DNA from: Anaerolineae bacterium
Lineage (GTDB): Bacteria; Chloroflexota; Anaerolineae; J102
NCBI GenBank assembly: GCA_026992375.1
Contig: JALXAF010000158.1
Span: 1 to 7,272, forward strand
Direction: 5' to 3'
DNA length: 7,272 bases
Positions 1-6,058 of this stretch are shown piece after piece (positions within the stretch are counted from its first letter, which is position 1; every line of letters begins with the position of its first letter). The position numbers were made by a program, and so were the translations under genes. The notes beneath the pieces are model-generated. The model had not been told where the DNA came from, did not search any database, and saw only the letters and a program-made list of their open reading frames with translations.

Positions 1-444
1 GAGCAGGCGCTGATGATGCTCATGCAGATGCTGGCCGATAGCGGCCTGGGCGGCGAGCGCACCTATGGCTATGGCGCATTCAGCTTCGCTGTGGGGGACG
101 CCATTTCGCTGCCCGACCCCAAGCCTGACTCGCCCGCCTATCTTCTTAGCCGCTACCATCCTCGGCCGGATGATCTGCCGAAGGCGTTGCAAGGGGCGTA
201 CCGGCTGGAGTCGGTGGCGGGGTGGCTGGAATCGCCCGATGGCCCGGGCCAACGCCGCAAACGTCTGCATCTGCTGGCCGAGGGCAGCCTCATCGCCTGG
301 CCGGGCGCACCCGCGGGGGATGTGGTTGATGTGCGGCCTGAGTATGAAGACGAGAACACGAAAAAGCTTATCCGTTTCACTCACCCGGTGTGGCGCTATG
401 GCCTGGCCCTGGCCGCGGGCCAGAAGGAGAAGAATCATGCCTGA
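1..444 (+). CDS. csm4: Csm4, C-terminal fragment (type III-A RAMP subunit, 5' truncated by window)
   Basis: The frame is open from base 1 (it begins E-Q-A-L-M-M), so the true start lies upstream; only about the last 147 residues are present. Csm4 is the Cas5-like RAMP subunit that caps the Csm complex next to Cas10 and holds the crRNA 5' tag. The sequence shows the glycine-rich segment LGGERTYGYGAFSF (nt 46-87), typical of the C-terminal RAMP half of Csm4, and a C-terminal HPVWRYGLALA segment. It ends in TGA at 442-444 and overlaps the csm5 start by 8 nt. Identity rests on the Gly-rich motif and on its position directly before csm5. A different Cas5-like RAMP such as Csx10 is less likely because the next gene is a good Csm5. 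Confidence 0.85.
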   Translation, partial: EQALMMLMQMLADSGLGGERTYGYGAFSFAVGDAISLPDPKPDSPAYLLSRYHPRPDDLPKALQGAYRLESVAGWLESPDGPGQRRKRLHLLAEGSLIAWPGAPAGDVVDVRPEYEDENTKKLIRFTHPVWRYGLALAAGQKEKNHA

Positions 445-1561
445 TTACCAAAATTACGATGTGACCGTCACGTTGCTGGCTCCGCTGCACATCGGCACGG
501 GCCGGGACCTGCTGAACCGGTATGATTACGCCATCCATGGCGGCAAGACCTGGCGCATCAATGAAGACGCGTTGCTGGATGCGGTGTTGACCGACGATCC
601 GCGGCAGGCGGACCAATTGGCGCGCACGCCCCCGGCGGATCTGATTCGGCCCGCGGAGTTCCGGGAGGGGAGCGCGTTCTTCCGCTATGTGATGAAAGGC
701 TCGCCCCGCTCCAACGCGGCCGGCGCACAACTGAAGGAGCAGATCAAAGACCCTTACGACCGGCCTTATCTGCCGGGCAGCAGCCTGAAAGGGGCATTGC
801 GCACCGCTATCGCCTGGTATGCCTGGAGCAAGGCCAACTTGCGGCCCGAAGCGCGTCGTCTGGGGCGCAGCAAGAAGTGGGCGGGCCAGGAGTATGAACG
901 CCTGCTGCTGGGGAAGAATCCCAATCATGATCTGCTGCGGGCGCTGCAAGTGAGCGACAGCGAGCCGGTGACCGCAGAAGCGCTGATGGTGTTGAACGCG
1001 CGAGTGCTAAACCGGGGCGGCAAGATGGATGGTGCGCCTATCGAGATGGAAGCGTTGCGCCCGGATATCGCATTCAAGTTGACGATGAAACTGGACAACG
1101 CCCTCTTTTCCGACTGGGCGAAGCGCGGGGGGCTGAAGCTGCGCGGGCAGGAATGGCTGCTTCATCTGGGAGATGTGGTGCAGGCCCGCAGCAGCGAACG
1201 CATCCAACGAGAGCTGGCCTGGTTCAGAAGCCTGGCGGGCATGGATCGCATCGCCGGGTTTTATCAGCGCCTGGCCAATCTCAGCGGCAAGCTGGGCGGC
1301 TCGGTGTTTTTCATCGAGCTGGGCTGGGGAACAGGTTGGGATAGCAAAACCTTTGGCTCGCGGCTGACGCAGGATGAGCGCTTTATGGAGCGCATCATCA
1401 GGGATTACCGCATGGCCAAAGGCAGCCGCCATCAGGGCGATCCCTTCCCCAAGAGCCGCCGGGCCGCGGTCTCCTTCCGCCGAGATGCGTCGGGCGCTAT
1501 CATCGAAACCCCGGCCCTGCCTTTGGGCTGGGCGTTGGTGGAGATGAAGGAGCGCCTCTGA
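437..1561 (+). CDS. csm5: Csm5 (type III-A effector complex RAMP subunit)
   Basis: Csm5 is the Cas7-like subunit at the crRNA 3' end of the Csm complex; it is needed for crRNA maturation and complex assembly. The 374-aa protein has the expected family length. It starts MPDYQNYDVTVTLLAPLHIGTG, with a RAMP first strand and the LHIGTG loop at residues 17-22. The diagnostic PGSSLKGALRT loop is at 113-123. The C-terminal DPFPKSRRAAV (about 335-345) and PALPLGW segments match the usual YPKTR...PLGW ending of Csm5. ATG 437 is chosen because AAGGAGA lies at 424-430 and the family N-terminus begins there; the same frame is open further upstream, but that part reads as a shadow of csm4. It overlaps csm4 by 8 nt and shares one base with the next gene (TGATG), which implies translational coupling. 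Confidence 0.93.
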   Translation: MPDYQNYDVTVTLLAPLHIGTGRDLLNRYDYAIHGGKTWRINEDALLDAVLTDDPRQADQLARTPPADLIRPAEFREGSAFFRYVMKGSPRSNAAGAQLKEQIKDPYDRPYLPGSSLKGALRTAIAWYAWSKANLRPEARRLGRSKKWAGQEYERLLLGKNPNHDLLRALQVSDSEPVTAEALMVLNARVLNRGGKMDGAPIEMEALRPDIAFKLTMKLDNALFSDWAKRGGLKLRGQEWLLHLGDVVQARSSERIQRELAWFRSLAGMDRIAGFYQRLANLSGKLGGSVFFIELGWGTGWDSKTFGSRLTQDERFMERIIRDYRMAKGSRHQGDPFPKSRRAAVSFRRDASGAIIETPALPLGWALVEMKERL

Positions 1562-2823
1562 TGAAAATGATCACATTTCTGGGAGCGACGAGAGCCTATG
1601 AGACGACCTACGTTATGCCCGACGGTCGGGAGCACACCGCTCCCTTCTGTGGGGTGGCTCTGTCTCGTTTTTATCCCGATTCAGACATCCTGGTTTTTGT
1701 GACGCAGGACGCGCGCAAGAGGCACTATGATCGATTCGAGGCGCTGACCGAGGATTACGCGGCCAGCGTCACGCCGGTGAATATCAGCGACGGCAGGAAC
1801 GAAGAGGAATTGTGGCGCATTTTCAGGGCTGTGGTGGATCATGTGGCAAATGGCGAACAGGTGCTGTTCGATATTACGCATGGCTTCCGCTCGCTCCCCT
1901 TCCTTTCTTTTTTGGCCGCGGCCTATTTGCGCGTGGTCAAAGAAATCGAGCTGAAAGGCGTGATCTACGGCAACTTCGAGGCCCGCGATCAGAGCGTGGT
2001 TCCCAATCGGGCGCCAGTGATCGATATGACGCGTTTCGTGGGATTGCTGGACTGGATGATTGCCGCGGATCGATTCATTCGCTTTGGCGATGCGCATGAT
2101 CTGGCGGAGCGTCTGCGAGCGGCCAAGCCAGATTACCGCCAGATGAAAGCTGATCCCGCAATTCGAGAACAGGGCAACAGGCTGAATCAGGCCGCGCGGG
2201 CGCTGGATGACGTTTCGTTGGCGTTGCGTCTGCTTCGCCCGCAGGAGGCGATGGCGGCCAGCGAGCAATTGCAAACCCGCCTGGGCGACGGCGTCGAAGG
2301 CATTCATGCTTACGCCCGACCCTTCCGACCTTTGGCCCGGCAGGTGACCGAGGCCTATTCGCCTCTGGCCATGAGCAAAGATGCGCAAGCAGCCGATCCG
2401 GTCGCCGCTCTGGCGCGGGAGCGTCGTATGGTGCAATGGTATCTGGAGCGTCGACAATATGTGCAGGCCATGGCCGTGGCGCGAGAGTGGATTGTCTCGT
2501 GGGCGATGACGCATCTTGGTTTTACGACTTTCAGCGATAGCAAGATGCGGCAAAAGGTCGAATGCGCATTCGGCCAGGCCAACAAGCAGCGCCAGACCCG
2601 GCATGGCGAGTTCGATGATTACGCCATCGCCCAGGAGAAAAACCTGCGCGATATCCCCGAAATTACAGCGGGGCTGAGTTTGTATGAACGCATTGGCGGA
2701 ATCAGAAACGATCTTCTTCATGCAGGTAAACGGCCTTCGCCTCTGAGCGCCCGCAAAATGGAACAGAAAATCACCTCGTTGTGCAACGAACTCCAATCGC
2801 TCCCCCTGCCCCGTGAATCATGA
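1561..2823 (+). CDS. csx2: Csx1/Csx2-type CARF-HEPN ribonuclease (TM1812 / TIGR02221, DxTHG motif)
   Basis: This is a 420-aa ancillary type III effector. The family senses cyclic oligoadenylate made by Cas10 through its CARF domain and then cleaves RNA nonspecifically through its HEPN domain. N-terminal CARF: strand and loop TFLGAT at residues 5-10, and the signature D104-I-T-H-G108 followed by FRSLPF, the DxTHG motif of the TM1812 group. The middle helix QWYLERRQYVQAMAVAREW (about 290-310) is typical of the family's helical C-terminal half. The HEPN catalytic motif is intact: R382-N-D-L-L-H387 fits RxxxxH. AAGGAG at 1547-1552, inside csm5, serves the ATG. The stop overlaps the csx15 start by 4 nt. 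Both sensor and catalytic motifs are present, so it is probably active. The ligand (cA4 or cA6) cannot be read from sequence. Database names vary between Csx1 and Csx2. Confidence 0.9.
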   Translation: MKMITFLGATRAYETTYVMPDGREHTAPFCGVALSRFYPDSDILVFVTQDARKRHYDRFEALTEDYAASVTPVNISDGRNEEELWRIFRAVVDHVANGEQVLFDITHGFRSLPFLSFLAAAYLRVVKEIELKGVIYGNFEARDQSVVPNRAPVIDMTRFVGLLDWMIAADRFIRFGDAHDLAERLRAAKPDYRQMKADPAIREQGNRLNQAARALDDVSLALRLLRPQEAMAASEQLQTRLGDGVEGIHAYARPFRPLARQVTEAYSPLAMSKDAQAADPVAALARERRMVQWYLERRQYVQAMAVAREWIVSWAMTHLGFTTFSDSKMRQKVECAFGQANKQRQTRHGEFDDYAIAQEKNLRDIPEITAGLSLYERIGGIRNDLLHAGKRPSPLSARKMEQKITSLCNELQSLPLPRES

Positions 2824-3209
2824 CAACCATTATCCTCCTCAATTTCTCTCATCCTGTCACCGACGCGCAATTGGCCCGCATCAGCGAATTGACGGGCGGC
2901 GCTACAATTACGCCCATCGATATCAAAAGCCAGTTCGACAATGACTTGCCTTTTGGCCCGCAACTGGAGGCGCTTCTGGCCCGCATCCCATTGGATAGCC
3001 GCCAGTTGCAGACCGAGCCGATCCTCATCATTCCCCCGGCGCTGAATTTCATCGCGGCCATGCTGTTGGCGGCGCTGCACGGCCGCATGGGCTATTTCCC
3101 GCCCATGGTGCGCATCCGCCCTGTGGCCAATGCGCTGCCGCGGCGCTTCGAGGTGGCGGAGATCCTGGACCTGCAAGGCGTGCGCGAGAAAGCGCGGGCG
3201 CAGCGGTAG
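2820..3209 (+). CDS. csx15: Csx15-like type III CRISPR accessory protein
   Basis: A 129-aa protein with the length and look of Csx15, a small protein found only next to type III CRISPR systems. It has a first strand TIILLNFSHPVT (residues 2-13), a second hydrophobic strand PILIIPPALNF, then a helix AAMLLAALHGRMGYFPPMVRIRPV. This is a compact Rossmann-like layout resembling half of a CARF domain but lacking the D-x-T-G/H-G signature. Its role is not settled from sequence; recent work, as I recall it, links Csx15 to cyclic tetra-adenylate binding or turnover, which would make it a brake on the CARF effectors beside it. ATG 2820 overlaps the csx2 stop (ATGA), and I see no good Shine-Dalgarno before it, so expression probably depends on reinitiation after csx2. 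Stop TAG is at 3207-3209. Confidence 0.75.
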   Translation: MTTIILLNFSHPVTDAQLARISELTGGATITPIDIKSQFDNDLPFGPQLEALLARIPLDSRQLQTEPILIIPPALNFIAAMLLAALHGRMGYFPPMVRIRPVANALPRRFEVAEILDLQGVREKARAQR

Positions 3210-3220
3210 CAAGAATCTCA

Positions 3221-3244
3221 CGTAAAAGCGCAAAGACGCCAAGG
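3221..3244 (+). repeat. Degenerate 8-bp tandem repeat carrying the cas6 Shine-Dalgarno
   Basis: Three degenerate 8-mers stand in a row: CGTAAAAG (3221-3228), CGCAAAGA (3229-3236) and CGCCAAGG (3237-3244). The last one supplies the AAGGA (3241-3245) that serves as the ribosome-binding site for cas6 at 3253. From memory, 'CGCAAAGACGCAAAG' strings occur between genes in many unrelated bacterial genomes; that they form a mobile or dispersed family is inference. It lies in the only gap (43 nt) of the effector operon. Confidence 0.5.
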
Positions 3245-3252
3245 AAAAAGAA

Positions 3253-4134
3253 ATGCCTGATCTCAAAGCTGTTACAATTACCCTGCGCGCATTGCCCGGC
3301 GCCGCAGAAACGCCCGCCCCCCCGTGGTGGGGTCGCGCGGTTCATGCGCTATGGCTGAATGTCATCGAGCAGACCGATGCTGAATTGGCGCAGCGCATCC
3401 ACGATGGCTCGGACTTGCGGCCCTACACCCTCTCGTCACTGATGGGGCGTTTTCCCCAGGGGCGCATCCTGGCTGATGAGGGTTATCGGCTGCGCATCAC
3501 CACGCTGACGCCGGAGTTGAGCGCGTTGCTGGCCGAGGCCATTGTTTCGGGCCCTCTGGCTCCGGGCCGCGTTGTCACGCTGGATTATCACGGCTTTAGG
3601 GTGGCGCAGGTGGATGCAGCAGAAGGCCCGTGGAGCGGGGAGGCCGATTATCTGACGCTGGCGGTGGGGGTGCTGGCCCGCCATGCTGCGCCCGAGCGGC
3701 GCATCGCCTTGCGCTTTGTCAGCCCCACCGGATTCCGCAGCCGGGGGCGTCATGTGCCGGTTCCCCTGCCGGAGCTAGTTTTTGGCAGCCTGCTGCAGCG
3801 CTGGAACGCGTTCGCGCCCATTGCTTTCCCCGATGAGGCGAGGCGCTATGCGGAGGAAAGTCTGGCCATTGCCCGCTATGAGCTGCGCACCCGCACCGTG
3901 ACCATGAAAAATCAGGGCAAACGTCCGGGTGCGGTGGGCGTGGTCAGTTACGCCACCCTGAATTATGATCGCTACTGGATGGGCGTGATGCAGGCGTTGG
4001 CCGCGTTTGCGCGCTTTGGGGGCGTGGGCGCTGGCGTGACCCTGGGCATGGGCCAGTGCCGGGTGGAGCCACGGGAGCGCAGAGTCCTCACGCCCCAAAG
4101 CCAGGATGTAAAGGAAAAGGAGGTGCAAAAATGA
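3253..4134 (+). CDS. cas6: Cas6 CRISPR pre-crRNA endoribonuclease
   Basis: Cas6 cuts the CRISPR transcript within each repeat to release crRNAs. The 293-aa protein has a family-typical N-terminal RAMP fold with the GRAVHALWL segment, where His31 is the best candidate for the catalytic histidine. It also has the Chloroflexota-style segment E-L-A-Q-R-I-H50-D-G-S followed by PYTLSSLMG. The C-terminal Gly-rich loop GVGAGVTLGMGQCR (residues 257-270) is the Cas6 hallmark. It starts at ATG 3253 after AAGGA (3241-3245), 43 nt after csx15, and ends in TGA at 4132-4134 overlapping the next start by 4 nt. A C7 homopolymer at 3317-3323, near codons 22-24, is a possible slippage site. Which repeat it cuts is unknown because no array is in the window. 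Confidence 0.92.
   Translation: MPDLKAVTITLRALPGAAETPAPPWWGRAVHALWLNVIEQTDAELAQRIHDGSDLRPYTLSSLMGRFPQGRILADEGYRLRITTLTPELSALLAEAIVSGPLAPGRVVTLDYHGFRVAQVDAAEGPWSGEADYLTLAVGVLARHAAPERRIALRFVSPTGFRSRGRHVPVPLPELVFGSLLQRWNAFAPIAFPDEARRYAEESLAIARYELRTRTVTMKNQGKRPGAVGVVSYATLNYDRYWMGVMQALAAFARFGGVGAGVTLGMGQCRVEPRERRVLTPQSQDVKEKEVQK
4117..4125 (+). promoter_or_regulatory. Strong Shine-Dalgarno that fixes the membrane-CARF start
   Basis: AAGGAGGTG, 5 nt before ATG 4131 and inside the end of cas6. The frame is also open upstream to an ATG at 4056, but that extension reads antisense-like Pro/Ala/Gly residues from the cas6 coding region and has no comparable site. The SD supports 4131, which gives a protein starting MKWLRLIYGY followed directly by a membrane helix. 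Confidence 0.8.
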
Positions 4135-4841
4135 AATGGCTGCGGTTGATTTATGGTTATCTCAAGCACATACCGGTGGTGACGCTGCTGGCGGGCGCGT
4201 TTTTTGGATGGTATTTTCAGGTCTATGTTTTTGGAAATTGGCTGCCGCAATGGGGGTTGGGAGGGCCGGTGTGGTCGCTGGTTCTCTTTGCGGTTATCGT
4301 GGCGCTGCTGGCCCTGGGGCTGGCCGCGTATGAGCGCTATCGGGCGCGGCGGCGCAAGCTGGTGGTGGTGGGCAAGCCTCCGCAACCGCGGCGGGGTCTG
4401 ATTATGCTGATCAGCAAGGAAGTCACAGCCCAGGCCGCGCTTGCGCATCATCACGAGAAGCTCGAGTATGTGTGGTTTATTGTGACGATGCGCACGGAGG
4501 GATTGCCAGGGAAGCTGTGGCGGCCCCTCATTGGCGTCGTTCATTCGAATCAGTTGGTGATTGATCACTGGCGTCCGGCGGAGACGGCCAATGCGGTGCA
4601 GCGGGCGCTTTTGCACGCGCAAGGGCTGGGGATGGCGGTGGATGAGGTAATCTGCGATATCACCGGCGGCACCACGGCCATGACCTATGGCGCAATTCTG
4701 GCCTGCCAGCAAGCCGGGTTGGATATGGAGATGGTTCCGGCAGAGTATGATGTAAAGTTGAAGGCGCTGACGCCGATGGGCGTGATTTTATTGGAGGATG
4801 AGGATGGAGATGGGGATAAGCCTGAGAATGTGAGCGCGTGA
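4131..4841 (+). CDS. Membrane-anchored CARF protein (two TM helices + CARF; Cam1-like)
   Basis: A 236-aa protein with no recognised nuclease domain. Two hydrophobic segments, about residues 14-34 and 46-67, form a predicted helical hairpin. They are flanked by basic residues on the same side (K2, R5, K12; then ERYRARRRK at 68-76), so both ends should be cytoplasmic. From about residue 88 a CARF fold follows: first strand RGLIMLISKEV (88-98) and the signature D176-I-T-G-G-T-T182 with the helix AMTYGAILACQQAG after it. The tail is acidic (EDEDGDGD). The family parallel is Cam1, a type III effector with an N-terminal membrane helix and C-terminal CARF that depolarises the membrane on cA4 binding; Csx23 is another small two-helix membrane effector, but not with a CARF domain. 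It overlaps cas6 by 4 nt, so it is co-expressed. The membrane role is inferred from architecture. Confidence 0.85.
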   Translation: MKWLRLIYGYLKHIPVVTLLAGAFFGWYFQVYVFGNWLPQWGLGGPVWSLVLFAVIVALLALGLAAYERYRARRRKLVVVGKPPQPRRGLIMLISKEVTAQAALAHHHEKLEYVWFIVTMRTEGLPGKLWRPLIGVVHSNQLVIDHWRPAETANAVQRALLHAQGLGMAVDEVICDITGGTTAMTYGAILACQQAGLDMEMVPAEYDVKLKALTPMGVILLEDEDGDGDKPENVSA

Positions 4842-4865
4842 GAGCGAAAGGTGCTTAGCGCATTG

Positions 4866-4889
4866 AGATCGAGGAAAATGTCTCGATCT
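4866..4889. repeat. Inverted repeat just after the effector operon
   Basis: AGATCGAG (4866-4873) pairs perfectly with CTCGATCT (4882-4889) around an 8-nt A-rich loop, 25 nt after the membrane-CARF stop codon. There is no T run after it, so it is not a standard intrinsic terminator. It could protect the mRNA 3' end or be a protein-binding site. Confidence 0.5.
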
Positions 4890-4904
4890 TCGTGACCAAC
4901 CGCC

Positions 4905-4927
4905 GCCCGGCGATGAAGTCGCCGGGC
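4905..4927. repeat. Hairpin B of intergenic cluster (9-bp stem, TGAAG loop)
   Basis: GCCCGGCGA (4905-4913) and TCGCCGGGC (4919-4927) form a perfect 9-bp stem with loop TGAAG. The apex reads GCGATGAAGTCGC. It shares the GAT-R-AA-TC type apex with the two neighbouring hairpins, as in REP-like or folded-RNA element families. Confidence 0.65.
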
Positions 4928-4931
4928 TGCA

Positions 4932-4976
4932 AAACAGCGCCGGATAAATCCGGCTAGCCCCGAAGGGGCGCTGTTT
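4932..4976. repeat. Hairpin C: three-way-junction inverted repeat
   Basis: The outer stem AAACAGCGCC (4932-4941) pairs with GGCGCTGTTT (4967-4976). Inside it lie two smaller hairpins: GCCGGAT/ATCCGGC (4939-4945 with 4948-4954) and GCCCC/GGGGC (4957-4961 with 4965-4969, loop GAA). The inner stems compete with the last bases of the outer one, so a cruciform or cloverleaf-like fold is likely. There is no T tract after it. It is probably a dispersed intergenic element rather than a terminator. Confidence 0.65.
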
Positions 4977-4982
4977 CTAGCC

Positions 4983-5007
4983 GGGGGACTTTATCCCCCA
5001 GCGGGGG
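4983..5007. repeat. Hairpin D with a mutually exclusive alternative
   Basis: GGGGGA (4983-4988) pairs with TCCCCC (4994-4999) around CTTTA. The same C run (4995-4999) can instead pair with GGGGG (5003-5007) around AGC, so two folds exclude each other. Read on the minus strand the first hairpin has the apex GGGATAAAGTCCC, matching the apex of the hairpins at 4905-4927 and 4939-4954. Confidence 0.55.
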
Positions 5008-5073
5008 AGCAGACGTCTTGCGACCTGCCCAGCAGGGGCCAAATCTTCTGAACACAGTCTCAGACGATGCCTA

Positions 5074-5092
5074 GAACCTTAACAACTGAATA
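5074..5092 (+). promoter_or_regulatory. boxA-like antitermination motif in the RT-cas1 leader
   Basis: The stretch GAACCTTAACAACTGAATA resembles boxA sites of rRNA leaders (E. coli core GCTCTTTAACA; the CTTTGAAAACTGAATA type in Firmicutes). BoxA recruits NusB/NusE and suppresses Rho termination; boxA sites have been reported in CRISPR array leaders. Here it sits 33 nt before the RT start codon. A run of six T follows at 5096-5101. Assignment is by motif similarity only. Confidence 0.5.
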
Positions 5093-5112
5093 CCGTTTTT
5101 TCATCACTCTCC

Positions 5113-5120
5113 GGAGGTGA
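5113..5120 (+). promoter_or_regulatory. Near-perfect Shine-Dalgarno for the reverse transcriptase
   Basis: GGAGGTGA matches the 16S anti-SD over 8 nt and lies 4 nt before ATG 5125. It selects this ATG over the internal ATG at codon 14, and indicates the RT is translated independently, not by coupling to the effector operon. Confidence 0.75.
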
Positions 5121-5124
5121 CATC

Positions 5125-6045
5125 ATGGCGCAACTTTTGGAGCGCATCCTCGATTTCGAGAACATGACGGAGGCCTGGCAAGAGACCCGGCGCAATGGCA
5201 AGACCGCGGGCGTGGATCATTGGAGCGTGCGTCGATTTCAGCGGCATTGGGAGCGGCATTTACGCGATATCATCGATCTCGTGCGCAGCAATCGCTACAA
5301 ACCCCACAAGCTCCGCATTCGTTACATTCCCAAACGCCGGGGCGGACGCCGACGATTGGCAATTCCCACGGTGAGGGACCGGGTTTTGCAACGGGCGACG
5401 CTGCAAGTGCTGAGTCCCAAGCTGGATCGCAAGTTTCTTTCGTGCAGTTATGGCTATCGGCCCGGGCGCAGCTTGTTTCATGCTGTGGCCGCTATTCTAA
5501 AGTATCGGGACCGCAAGCTGACCTGGGTGCTGGATGCAGACATCGACGATTTCTTCAGCTCGGTGGATCTGGCGCTGCTGCAACGGTTGATTGCGCAGAA
5601 TGTGCGCGATCCCCAGGCGCTGCATCTGCTGCAATTGTGGCTGGATGTGGGCATGGTGGATAAGAAGAGAAAGAAGGGCATTGCCCAGGGCATGCCCATC
5701 TCGCCCTTGCTGAGCAACCTGTATTTGCACGAGATGGATAAACGCCTGGTGCATCTGCGCTGGGCCCTGGTGCGGTACGCCGATGATTTCATCGTGCTCA
5801 CATACAGCCGGGCGGATGCCGAACGCTGCCAGGGCGTCGTGGCCGATATTCTGGCTGGGCTGAAGTTACGCTTCGAGGAGGAGAAGACCCGCATCACCAG
5901 TTTCGATGAGGGTTTCGAGTTCCTGGGCGTGGCCTTTGACAGGGATAGCTACGCCTACACCTGGCAAGATAAGCGGGTGGAGGTGCATGGCAGCCGGGGC
6001 CCGTTGTGGCGGATGTGGGATTATTTTCCTCACCAATACGAATGA
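5125..6045 (+). CDS. CRISPR-associated reverse transcriptase (group II intron-like, free-standing)
   Basis: A 306-aa reverse transcriptase of the group II intron lineage; such enzymes beside Cas1 let type III systems take spacers from RNA. Motifs in order: GVDHWSVRRF (N-terminal RT0-like), RRLAIPTVRDRVLQRA and SCSYGYRPGRS (RT2 region), catalytic DADIDDFF with D139 in motif A, Q188-G-M-P-I-S-P-L-L-S-N198, and catalytic Y218-A-D-D221. FEFLGVAFD follows. The protein stops soon after the palm: there is no maturase (X) domain, no HNH endonuclease, and I see no intron domain V around it, so this is not a living group II intron. It ends 13 nt before cas1 and is not fused to it, unlike many RT-Cas1 proteins. 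All catalytic residues seen are intact. Confidence 0.93.
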   Translation: MAQLLERILDFENMTEAWQETRRNGKTAGVDHWSVRRFQRHWERHLRDIIDLVRSNRYKPHKLRIRYIPKRRGGRRRLAIPTVRDRVLQRATLQVLSPKLDRKFLSCSYGYRPGRSLFHAVAAILKYRDRKLTWVLDADIDDFFSSVDLALLQRLIAQNVRDPQALHLLQLWLDVGMVDKKRKKGIAQGMPISPLLSNLYLHEMDKRLVHLRWALVRYADDFIVLTYSRADAERCQGVVADILAGLKLRFEEEKTRITSFDEGFEFLGVAFDRDSYAYTWQDKRVEVHGSRGPLWRMWDYFPHQYE

Positions 6046-6047
6046 CC

Positions 6048-6053
6048 AGGAGG
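6048..6053 (+). promoter_or_regulatory. Shine-Dalgarno that fixes the cas1 start
   Basis: AGGAGG, 5 nt before ATG 6059 and 2 nt after the RT stop (TGA 6043-6045). The cas1 frame is open back to about 5906, inside RT, but this SD and the family N-terminus (MATLYVVETGA) place the start at 6059. Confidence 0.8.
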
Positions 6054-6058
6054 TTGTG

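Noticed and set aside
65..436. N-terminal extension of csm5 back to an ATG at 65
   Set aside because: The extension is Arg/Trp-rich out-of-frame csm4 sequence; the SD at 424-430 and the family N-terminus place the start at 437.
1681..2796. Long 371-codon open frame on the minus strand opposite csx2
   Set aside because: It is a complement of a real CARF-HEPN gene with intact motifs; its product is rich in H, R and Q with no recognisable domain and no SD, typical of a shadow in GC-rich DNA.
4056..4130. Upstream start for the membrane CARF gene
   Set aside because: It would add 25 residues read out of frame from cas6; the AAGGAGGTG at 4117-4125 clearly serves ATG 4131.
4866..4889. Intrinsic terminator of the effector operon
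   Set aside because: The stem is good but no T tract follows; kept only as an inverted repeat.
5018..5046. Sigma70 promoter (TTGCGA, 17 nt, AAATCT) for RT-cas1
   Set aside because: The -10 match is poor and a single weak hexamer pair in this composition is expected by chance.
5125..6045. Group II intron carrying the reverse transcriptase
   Set aside because: There is no maturase or HNH domain and no domain V-like hairpin around the gene, and the next gene is cas1, so it is a domesticated CRISPR RT.
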